From NCBI GenBank assembly GCA_024509875.1, contig JAMPIV010005824.1:652508-716507 (forward strand): 64,000 nucleotides of DNA, read 5' to 3'. A program made the position numbers and the translations under genes. This DNA is from Oreohelix idahoensis (Eukaryota > Mollusca > Gastropoda > Stylommatophora > Oreohelicidae). Of this stretch, positions 28,801 through 40,800 are shown piece after piece. Each line of letters begins with the position of its first letter. Positions within the stretch are counted from its first letter, which is position 1. Under the pieces are notes generated by a model. The model ran no database searches and was not told where the DNA came from. It worked only from the letters and a program-made list of their open reading frames with translations.

Positions 28801-31800
28801 AAGGCTGCCCTAATAACATCATAGTTATCTTTGTCAGCCTCTTCAACCAAACTTAAACTAGTCAGAGAATCACCTTTCAGATTTTCTGATAACTGGTTAG
28901 CATATTGTGATTTGTCCACATTATGTGCTCGACACGAGCGTTCAAATCTGTTTAGCCAGAATGTTATGTCATCACTGGAAGGGTTGAACGCTGGTACCTT
29001 GACCTTGTAAGTAAAGGGTTTACCATTACCACTAGATGCTTGATTAACATTACTTATGTTTGTTAACTTTAACTTTTCTAACTCAAATGCTAAAAGTTCT
29101 TTTTGGTGTTCATGTTCTCTTATTGCTTTTTTTTCTTGAGCTTCAGCTTGTAATTTTCTCTCTTCTGCAGCAGCCTGTAATTTTTTCTCTTCAGCAGCAG
29201 CTTCATCTTTTCTTTTCTCTTTTTCCATTTCCATCTGGAATCTTTTTTCATCAGTCTGTATCTGCAATTTCTTTTTGTTCATCCTCTCTTTGTAATTTTC
29301 TTTCCTCAGCTTCTAATTTCTTTTCTTCAATCAATGCTTTTCTTTCTTCAGCAGCCAATGCTTTGTCATATTGAGCAACTGCCCATTCTTCTAACTGCTG
29401 ACCAGTCTTATCAAGAGCCCTGCCTTGTGTGATAAAATAATCCAAGGTAGACATCTTGTCTAATAAGATCAGTAATTTGCAAAAGTAAATAAATTTACTT
29501 TCTTAGTCTTAATCAAAGACTTTGTATGATAACTTTGTAACCTGTGAAAAATAGTACTTAACTATCCCAATCACTGTGGGAAACAAGCCTTACAAAGGTC
29601 TTGTATAAATCCTTATATAATAACAGCTATAAGTTGCTGGTTCACTCTATAATATAAGTGCAGTGCACCAGAAATAGTGTTTTATATCATCAACTGTGTA
29701 CCTTTAGTAATAGTAATTAACTATCAGTTGATTCTTGTACATCAATTTATATGATCAACTATATTTTAAATAGTGTATGTCGATCAGGCACAAAAACAAA
29801 ACAGTTATACAGAAAAACATGAAAACATTTGCGGAAATGAAATAAATAAAATTGGAAAAACAATAAAAGATAAACCGCAAGAGGATAACAAATACAAATA
29901 ACGCCACAGTATATAAATATAAATTGAGAATAGAACTGAAAGATAGAATAGGGTAGACCAACAAATTACAAACAAATCAAAACAAACTAAAGAACAGAGG
30001 AATATTACAAAAACAACAATGAGTACAGACTTCACAGCTAACACTAATAGCAACAGCTGTCGCAGCAAATTTCCAATGAAGAAAATTGCACCTATAGAAA
30101 CGCACACATCAGACCCTCTATTACGTGGGATACTCTGCTGTGTGACACCGCCCAACCGAAACAACAACCCGCTGGATACAAACAAATATCACATAAAAAT
30201 AGTTAAACATAAATACATAAATGCATAAATAGTATGGCAATATGATGTAAATAGAGTGTTGCAGAAAGAATGTGTTGGAATGAAGGCTCAGTTACACTGC
30301 CTAATAGTACAGTACTGTGGTACTTTATTAAACAAATACTTCTGGTCTAATTATTTTAAATTCAACACAGAAATAGAAGCTCCATCGTTGATTTGAATGA
30401 TAACAATCAATGTAGGACTTCTCAGTTCAATAACATTTTCTTTCGCAAACACTGTCAAATATTCTCCAGTCCTGATGTGTAATGTTCTATGTTTCAACCA
30501 AGCTTGCTGTGTAACACTGTCAGTTGTATGGCAAATGTCCAATGAACCAAATGTCAACAAACCCTGACCTAGTTACTGCATACTCTCGACAGGACAGGTC
30601 ACGCTGACATCACTGTAGAGTTGTACTGCTGATGTATTTGTGTGTCGTAACAGACCCCAAGGAACGTCTGGTCTCAGTAGTTTACTTCTCAATATGGTCA
30701 CTGTGCAGGTTGACCCAGGAAGCTGGCACACCAGTTGTTAAAACTCTTTTTGTGTAGTTGTTAACTCATACTGGCTACTAGTTGTTGAATCATGCTTTAT
30801 TTGCTAAATGATGTGAATGTCCACCAGTGGATAAATGTAGATGTTGGGACTGGTGTAGTAAAGTGTAACGATTGTCAACTCATCAAACCCAGCACAGTTT
30901 TGGTCATACAGGTCATCTTGTCCTGGAACGTGATGAGGCTCCGACAAGAATGTGAGTGTAAACAATGAGTGTGTATCTGAATGTCAGTACGCGAATGGTA
31001 GAATGATTCGATAGAGTTGACAGGTTGGTAGTACATCACTCATACTCACACTGTTCGAATTCAAGAAGTACTGGAACTACGGTGGTCTTTTTATAACATT
31101 TAATGGGACGCACACTTGGACAGTACGTGTATGGTTACAGGAACAAATGTCGACATAGACAGTATAATGTTGATCACAGGAATATCATCTTAAGTTAGCA
31201 TTCATGCTTGGCAAATATCATAATGGAGCATTCGTAAATAAGCATTCAGCGTTCCATCATGTAAATCATCTGGCTTTACTGACTGGGCACGTCAGACCAT
31301 AACCAATACATAGGAAGGCTCCTAGACCTAACCTCGTCTAGCGAATATTCCTTCACGTAAAGTTCAATATATATATATTTCATAATATAGGAATCCCAGA
31401 CATGGGTTCTCACATGTAGCAGTGATCTCTTGGTTCATCGAGCGATAGTACAGGCATCCCTTTTTCTCACTCGATAAATACAAAGTATATGAATTTCAAC
31501 ATGGCTGTTCTCTCTCTCGTGAGCTTCACTCACTATAGAATATAGACCAAAATTAGTCATTCATTAAATGTCCTCATTTCTTCATAGGTTCTCTCATAGA
31601 GGTAATTGAATAATATCATACAATCCAGTGCTGATACATAGGAATGTCTTCTTCCTTTGAATGGATATTCTTTTTAAAAGTACCACTGTGCATCTGCTTA
31701 TCAACAACGATGGCGAAGCCCAAGTTCATAATAAATTGTGGTTTTACCTTTTTATGCGAAATATAACTTTGCCATTCCTTGGCAAAAGAGAATAAACACT

Positions 31801-34800
31801 GGGGTAAAGTACATACAACATGTCTAAATGATTATCACTTTTCCCCATCCATTTATAGATCACTATTTCGGCAAAAAGCCTGCTACAACAAAACTCGGCA
31901 TCCTCACAGGATGACAGCCATGGAACACACCCACTGCTAGCGATCCTTCCGCTGCATAGCCTTTGACCTTTTCTAGCGACAACCAAATTAGTTCGACTTA
32001 GAAATGCAAAGATATCCATATATAAGACAGACTCGTCCTACTCATACAAACACTACGTATAAATTCAGGCCATAGATATACTGAAGCAAGAACAATCTAT
32101 TCCTACCCAGCCACAGAATAAATCGCAGTAGGCCTAGAGTCGTCTGCGGAGTCCGATCGAAGATGACAGAACTATTTTCAAGGGAAGCAACCCAAAAATG
32201 ACTTCTCCTTAAGCACTTAAAAAGGAAATACTTTGCTTCCAAAATATTTGCGAACATAATAAGAATATAAATGTATTATATTGCAAGATAGTAAAAATTG
32301 CCCTTTACACCGCACTGAAGTTTATGTAATGTTCTGGCTGGGAGTGTGCCACTGTAGTAGTTTAGTAGTAGCCAGTATCTAAGTGATTAAGACTGTACCA
32401 GAGGTTTGGTTGATGCCAGTAAATATTACCAGTGTAGTTTTGTACTGCTTGTGAGTTGCTGAGTTCAGGACACATTACTGAATTATAAATATACATTGAA
32501 CTGTGAGTTGGTTTTCTGTTAAGTTATTATGTCTGTCACACGTGCAACTGTTTTATACAGCATATAACACACTTATGAGGCCCTTGTGCGAGTGCATAAT
32601 ATGAAAACCTGGAAATCTGCCCCTGCTTAGTCTACCAGCATGTCAACTGATTATCTGCAGCAAACACCTTTGACAATAAGCACGGTAAAGTGATGCTCTG
32701 GTATGTCCACGCTATCAACAAGAAGGCCTGGCATAACAACAATCAACTGTTTTACAACTTTGCAACACTAATGATGTCACTGAGATGAGTCAGATGGGCA
32801 AGTAACAACAGAAAGTTCAACAGGTTTTTTTCAGTGAAGATTAAAACTGCTACTTTTCTTCACCATCTCTAACACATCACTTCTTCTTCTTCCATGCTGT
32901 TTGCTTTAAAAAAACCACATCTATCTCTCTCATAAAGCTGGCAGTCCATCTCAGGCTTCTCTCATCACCATACAGTCACCTATGGTCACCATATAGACAC
33001 ATCACCATACAGTCACCATGATGTGTCTATATGGTGACTGCATGGTGATGAGAGAAGCCTGAGATGGACTGCCAGCTTTATAAGAGATAGATGTGGTTTT
33101 TTTTTTAAAGCAAACAGCATGGAAGAAGAAAAAACATCTAGATTCATTCATCTCCTATTTCACTCCATATACAACATGCAGCCATCACTGCCACTGGCCC
33201 CCTCATAGGAAGCTAGCACCTAAAGTGTATGTTTCTGCAGCTGTGGTTTTTGTAGCAATGTTTTAAAAGTCAGAATTAATTCCCCAAAAGTATTTTTCTC
33301 ACACATTTCTCATAAAAATGACGTACTTTCTTTTCTGTACACCCCTGCATAGTATGATGAGTTGTCAGCTGCCAGCAGTTCTGGGAATAGAACTAAACAA
33401 AATCATACAAGTGCTAAAGCTAAAGGTTGTCCCGTAGTAGATACTGTTGCTGTACAGGAGTCACTTTATTACAGACTTTCAATTATATTCGTCTTAGCTT
33501 GGTGAGGTCAGGTAATCAGTTGGCTTCCTCATTGTCTTTGCATTCTCTAGCTCAGAGCAGTCATGTGCCCATTTTTATAGCTGGGTAGACTGGAACGTGA
33601 TGTTACCTGGTTTTGAATGAGGTATGTTTGCCTCATGAAGCAAATGTTCTTACCATTCAGCCACTCTGAGGATCTATACAAGAGCTAAATAAATATTTAT
33701 TGCCTCAATCATACCTGTAGATAGCAGGGATGGATGCACGAGAGGATACATCCGGCATGTATACAACCAACTGTAACATAGGGACAATCAGCATTCACAC
33801 CCTTTGACATTTGCTGAGGGAGACTGAGCACCTATGGGTTTTACCAGGAGTGCAATGATATCAATTCTGACCAACAATGACAATAAACTTCAAACCTAAA
33901 AACTTATATCCAAGATATAACAAACTACTTACATGGCATTTGGCACAACACAATGAAGAAGGCTGGGAGACCTGGGCGGTGATACAGGGAATGTGAAATT
34001 AAGTGTCAGGGTTCTATCACTGCTGCCTGTGACTGCAACGTTGTCATGGAGAGTAAGCTCTCTGTGTCCATTCGTAGCAATGAATTCTGGTCGCAGGTAA
34101 GGAGATGCTGGGGGCATTTCATGCTCAAGAACATACAAATCCTCAGAGGATATGTCTGTGATGTAATGGAGACTTTCCTGGGCTTTATCAATCCTGAAAA
34201 ATCTCTCAGCTGTTGTTGCTGCAAAAATAAATTTTTTTTTAAATTATAAAGAAAACACTATACTGTAAATATTGATTACTTTGGTACAATATAAGTTTAT
34301 ATACTACTAGCAATAACCCGTCAAAATTGGCAGGTTTTTAATTGCAGCCATCTTATCATTTAGATCCATAATAAGTCTGCAATACTTTAAATTAAAATTT
34401 TGTCTTGAAGAAACAATCAAAAACTTACATTTTAAGGTTATTTTTAAGAAAATGATGAGTTAAAACCGTTTCCCGAATGAAACTGGACAGAAGAGTATCT
34501 TGATATTCTGTTGATTTAATCTGCATCTCTGCACCTTCCTGTCTCAGGTTCATGTACTGTTTATCAATTGTGTTGTTGGCTTCTTTCCATAATCAAACTG
34601 TTCATGCACCCCGTCATTTACACACTTTTCTATTCTCGGGACAGTACATATAAGGGAAACAATACAATTATTGTCTAACTTTCAACTACAGTTGCACCCC
34701 TTAGCTGTGTTTGAAAGTTAATGCACTCTCTCGACAATAGAAATGACGTTGTGCATGATGTGACCGACCGACTGACGTACTTACAGCGGGAATTATGGTA

Positions 34801-37800
34801 TTGGATTCTATACTTGAACAGACAGAGGAACTGGTATGGCATATGAGGAAATCTTCTGTTGTTTCTAAATTATGTCTCTCCACAATTTACTGTTCTTAAA
34901 GCTGTTTATCATTTCTGTTGTTAACATTTCCCTTGCAATAATATTTAACTGTTTAACGGTCTTCAACGTGCACTGCATAACTAAGGCAAAGCAAGAAATC
35001 AAAATACTTTTTAAATTTAATACATAAAACCAACATTGCAACTCTATTTAAATTTACATGGAATTACACACAAAAATTAAAGCAGCCATTTTTGATATAC
35101 TGTATTTGTAAGATAATTATGTTAAATCTCTTTTTTACACCAAAAGAAAAAGAACAAAATCATAAAAACAGCAGCAATGAAACACCTCCTCCTTATCGCT
35201 CCTCGCAGCGGAGCATGTAGCCAGCACTGCAATAGGCTCTGGAGAGCTTGCTAACTCATTCGCTCCTTGAGGAGCATTGTGTCAATATGCAAGCATAGCT
35301 TCTCTGGAATCCTTCACCAAGCATATTTCTTTATGCCGTCTACAGTGTGGTTTCTGGGGCAATTGTTTTACTTGACAAGTTGCCAGCCTAATAAAAAAAA
35401 CCCTCAAAATTGTATTTATAGCAACATAACACCACCAACGTGTAATCCACAATTTCTGCTGCAGAAGCAAAGAAACGGCCATCATCACAACTACCACCTC
35501 CAACATCACTCTCGTTTACCATCATCATCCTGGGGACCACATTATATCATCACCATTATATCACCATCACCATAATCAGAGCTACCAAATCAATCATCTC
35601 CTCTGCCCCCTCATTATCATCAAACAAATAAAATCATCCACAGCAATGACTTACAGTCCAAAAAACACCATTGCGATGACAATCTTACAGCACTCAGGCT
35701 CTCACTTTTGTCATTCTGAAAATGCTGGGGAAACAGATAATTACAAAGTCATTAAGCAGGTCAATCACAACTTTCTGCACATATCTAAAATAATAGATCA
35801 GAAAATCCTTCACATGTTTTTCTTCACAGAACTACTTTCCTTAATATAAGATTCCAGCTAACCGAAACTTCATTAACAAAGATATTCATTGTGTCAGACT
35901 CTCAGTCCATGCTTCGAAAGGTTCAAAATGGTTGGCTAGGCATGAATAGAAAACACTCATACAAGCTTCGAATCTGCAGGAACTGGTGTGGGTCTACTGT
36001 ACTGGTCATGCAGCGGTAATGAGAGAGCTGACACACTAGCATCAAGAGCACCCACAGTGGATATGGATAAGGGAGAGACACTGAGAAGAATTAATGATCG
36101 CCTATCAGATGATTTAGCATTCTTAAGTTCAACACCCAGACAATCCCAAGAAGCAGTAAATAATTTGTGTCATCTTTTGGTTAAAATAGGTCTCCAAATA
36201 AATGCCTCTAAAACTAAAGTTATGAACTTTTCTAACGAGACCTTTAATATCATCCTGAACGGGGAAAAACTACAGAAAGTTGAAAGTTTCAATTATTTAG
36301 GCAGTAAAATGACTCAGGATGGTGACACAACAAGAGAAATTCATACTAGAATTGCTTTGGCAGCTAGCGCCTTCAATAGATTATCTAACATTTGGAAATT
36401 ACGATCATTGAATATACATACCAAGCTTCGTCTGTTTAATTCAAATGTTATCTCAGTGTTAACATACGGCTGTGAGAGTTGGAAAATGACAAAATCATTG
36501 GAGAACAAGCTGAATACATTCGAGAACAAATGTCTTAGAAAACTCATGAACATCAGTTGGAAAGAATTCAAGACTAATCGACAAATAAGAGAAGACTCTA
36601 GGCAGAAATATGTCTCCAACTATATAAGGAAAAGACGATGGTTATATATCGGTCATGTCCTACGAATGTAAAACAACAGAATACCATTGCAGGCACTCAC
36701 TTGGGTTCCTGAGGGTAAGAGGAAAAAAGGAAGACCAAAAGAAACACTCAGAAGAACAATAATAAGAGAAGGAAGAACGTTGGGATTAAACAATATGCAA
36801 GAGCTAAGAGGAGTGGCATCACAACGAACAACCTGGAGAGCACTGGTTTCTGCCTTATGCGCTGTGTTTGGTGCTTAAAGAATTTATTATTATGTATTAG
36901 AGAATGACGCTGCAATAGATGAACCATCAAGGTTAAAACTGTTGGAATTTTGCATCAAATGTAAGACTAGCAGAGATGGGCATATGAAAGGAAGAATCTG
37001 TCGTGCATGCAACCAGCGAGCTACAGGAACAGTTAGCTTTCACATTCTTCAACATATACTGAGGGAGACTGAGCACCTATGGGTTTGCCCAGAGTGTAAT
37101 GATGTTGATTCTGTTCAACAATAACAATTCCGGAAAAACACCACATTTTCTTGCATAGAGTAAAATTTAAATTTGGATCTGAATATTTCTACACACATTA
37201 TGCAAGCACATGTTCTAAACAAAAATGAACAACTCTTAACCCTACGATGCATTCAATCAGGCAGAAAAAGAAACACTTTTCTTAAAATTTCGCTCAATTA
37301 CAGATTTCTATCTTTCTCTTTTCTTGTGGCAGCCTTTTAAATTGTCATCATTATAATTATCTACTTTTTCCACTTCTTAAGCAGCATGCAGCCAAAACTA
37401 CACAGCTGACCCCCTTTCATGAAGCCTGTGTCAAAGTACATGCTACTGCAGCTGTGGTGTGTAGCAATTTGTTCTGCATAATGATGTTGCAAGACACACG
37501 TGCAATCTCATTTCAGTCACACCTTACAACATACCTGAGGGAGTCGTAGTTCTATATTATAATATAGGAATTGTTAAAATATGCAATATTATATTTATCA
37601 CTGACAAGGACAGTTGCCTTATAATCAAAGCAAGATTGCAATGATGGACTATATCCAACATTATCATGACCCCTTCAAATCAATTATACTGTTCCATATC
37701 TGCTTGGTTACAAGAGAAGAATGTGCACTAGATTAGCTACAGCTTTTTAAAATGTTCCATTATCTAACTTCAGTTTCTTTCTATTTGTGGTCTTTAGTTC

Positions 37801-40800
37801 TCCTACGGCTGTACAAAATCTTGTGACAATAGTTTTACACACAGATGTGCTAAGACTATCAGAACTCTCATAACAATGTTTTACCTATAGATTTCCTACA
37901 GCTTAAATAACATTGACCAACGGGCTGATCACCCGTTTGCCAGTCACTTCGATTACGGAAACAACAGCAGATGGATTGATTTGCCGTTGCCCTAAAGACG
38001 CCAATAGGCGTGATGGGAAACAATGGCAAAGAAAACCTATCTGCTGTTGCCCTAAGATGCCACTAGGCGTAATGGCCACTGACTGCTTTGACGGTCGGTG
38101 GCTAAGGACGGAAGAAGAAGAAGAAATAACATTGGTACCAACAGTTTTACTGTAGTTCACCCATGATAGTAAGGAACTATGAACATATTACCTGTCCCAT
38201 GATTACTGCAGCCCAGACATACTTGTCTGGTAATTGTTGTACTTAAAATATGAAACTGCTATTGCCTACATTAGATAAAATGTGACAAACTCTTGAATAA
38301 GCTCTTTTCATTTTGAATAACCATGAAATAATAATGAAATCACTAAACTGTTGTTAAGTCTTTTGGTCCCAGGCAGTTGAAAGGTTTCACCTGAGTATTA
38401 CACTGGATACCAATCTCTTCCCCCTCCCCCCCCCCCTCCCCCACACACACGAAGATTTTTTTTGAAGTGCTGTGAGTCTTAAATGAAACATTATGTTTGT
38501 TTTATATCTCGTAAAGTGTAGACAGTCAATCTGATTATAATCAGCCCAAGGGAGAGTAATGTATCCTATCAAGGTAATCATGTGACAGAAAGAGTTTTAA
38601 AAAGTTGTCCTGACAGTGTATAAAAGTATAGTAATATAATATATATATATGAATTCTCGTATGTGGACAATTTACTCAGATAATAATTGCTTGACACATT
38701 ATAGTATAACTGATACACTCAGAGTATTGGTTTTGTCTTGTTTTATCTCATTTTTGTTTGTTGGGTTTTTTTTTTTTTAAACATACAAGCAAAATTGGTA
38801 ATTTTGATTTGCCATATTTACAATGATTTGACAAATGTGATGCCACTTTTCCATATCAGCAGTTATTCATCGTATTTGGAATTTTATGGCACCACTTTTC
38901 CGTATCGGCAGTTCTTCATCTTATTTGGAATTGAAAACACTATATATAATAGAGGTTGGATGGGTTACTTTTCACCTTTAAAATAATAAAAAATACACTC
39001 ACAGACAGCATTTTGTTGATCTCTTCCCTCACTTGCTCTAGGTCAGCATTGTTGTCCACCACAATGATGCCCAAAGGCACAGCTAGAAATATGCAGAAGA
39101 CTTATTAGTTAACTTCACCAAAGGTCAAGTTCAAAATTGGACTGAGGTTGTAGACAATATTAACACTTCTATAATTGCAAAATATCTCAACTAAAACCTC
39201 TGCACTGATTTAAAAAAAACTAAAATTCACATACTGTTACTTCCAAAATTATTGAACAAATATTTGGAGCATTCAAACTGATTTAAAAAAACAAAGCAGA
39301 AAAGAAAAAAAAATAAACACACAAATAAAGATCTGCAATAGTCACTCTGATAAACAAAAAATAAAAATTAATCAATTAATAAATTTCTAATTTCAATGCT
39401 AATGAAAATAAAAGTTTCTAACTTACACAGTGAACAAAATTCAACATTTAGAACTAAAGAGTCACACTTAACATAATCAACTATTAAATAAAGTTTGTTT
39501 GTTCGTTAATATGGTTATTTCATAAAACAATAAAAATAAACTACACATAAATAAGATTAAAGAAATGTGGAAAATAATCTACAGGTAAATGTTCAGTTAA
39601 ACAATAGGATTTTGAGCTTTGGCTTGTGCATTTTAATAATTTAACATCAGAAGACGTAGGTAAAAGGATTTCAAAATAAAGGGACACTTGTTGCAACTAT
39701 TACAGATCCATAATCTTTTATCCGAACACCTGAAAATGAAACATTCTGAAAATTTTCTTTGAGCTACCTTTCAATTACAATTTGGATGATACCGAACTAT
39801 TTTCACCAACTTTGGGCTATTTTTTAACACCATTAGGGTGCCTTGGAACGAATTTGGGCTATTTTGGGTAAATTTTCTAACACGATTTGGGTGACACGTG
39901 AAAACCACAAAAATCCAGTTTCTGTAACAAAAGCTGTCCCTGAGGAGGATTTCAGATAAAAAGGTTACAGAAGTGTATTTTGTGTGTAAGCAGCGTTATA
40001 AACAGTTACAGAAGTGTATTTTGTGTGTAAGCAGCATTATAAACAGTTACAGAAGTGTATTTTGTGTGTAAGCAGCGGTATACACAGTTACAGAAGTGTA
40101 TTTTGTGTGTAAGCAGCGTTATACACAGTTACAGAAGTGTATTTTGTGTGTAAGCAGCGTTATACAGTTACAGAAGTGTATTTTGTGTGTAAGCAACGTT
40201 ATAAACAGTTACAGAAGTGTATTTTGTGTGTAAGCAGCGTTATAAACAGTTACAGAAGTGTATTTTGTGTGTAAGCAGCATTATAAACAGTTACAGAAGT
40301 GTATTTTGTGTGTAAGCAGCGTTATAAACAGTTACAGAAGTGTATTTTGTGTGTAAGCAGCGTTATAAACAAATTTTAAAGATGTGATACTCTGTATCAC
40401 ACATAACAGACATCTAAGCAGGCAATTTTAATTATGTAACAAACAAGAGCATGATACTAAGTAAGATACAGCACAAGCTACACCTTGTAGTGGTCTAAAA
40501 CAGCTGATAAATCTGCCCATTTTTTATGCTACAGATATCTAAAACAGAGACATAATCTGCCTGTACCACAGATCATATACAGTTTATAAATATATTTACT
40601 GGGTCATACCTCACATTAGTCTTAATATGGATGTCTATAATTCTATAATGTCAATAACATAATCAAAAGAAGTATAAACACTGAGTACTCTACTGCTCAT
40701 ATCACGCCTGATAGGAAGAGTTGTCGTTTTCAAACAAGTCTCGAGTCAAGTTGAGATGCTAATAACAACTGTTGAGTCAAGTCGTTGAGGCAGAAGTTGG

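Larger units (their letters stand above)
23147..32309 (-). mobile_element. LTR retrotransposon, Ty3/Gypsy-like with Gmr1-type order (gag-PR-INT-RT-RH)
   Basis: A 9.16-kb element reading right to left. Two direct repeats of about 1 kb (23147-24147 and 31309-32309) differ at about 17 positions by eye (about 98% identity), so insertion is fairly recent. The internal part carries gag (29454 to 27900), protease (27987 to 27115), integrase (27190 to 26054), then reverse transcriptase-RNase H (26082 to 24601). RT and RH are clearly Ty3/Gypsy by sequence, yet integrase lies upstream of RT, as in Ty1/copia and in the Gmr1 group. Four frame breaks, some at homopolymers, separate the ORFs. Flanks CAGCA and CCGCA (4 of 5 bases) are a weak target-site candidate. 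No env-like ORF was seen. Confidence 0.93.

Noticed and set aside
31744..32019. 91-aa ORF in the LTR, repeated at 23582-23857
   Set aside because: Duplicated because the LTR is duplicated; no homology recognised and no conserved start context.
35988..36105. Apparent novel fusion of RNase H and reverse transcriptase in one ORF
   Set aside because: Explained by insertion of LINE-C into LINE-D; the intact LINE-D junction is visible at 46600.
37903..38160. ORFs open on both strands around 38000
   Set aside because: They coincide with a GC-richer SINE-like repeat with internal duplication; no domain recognised.
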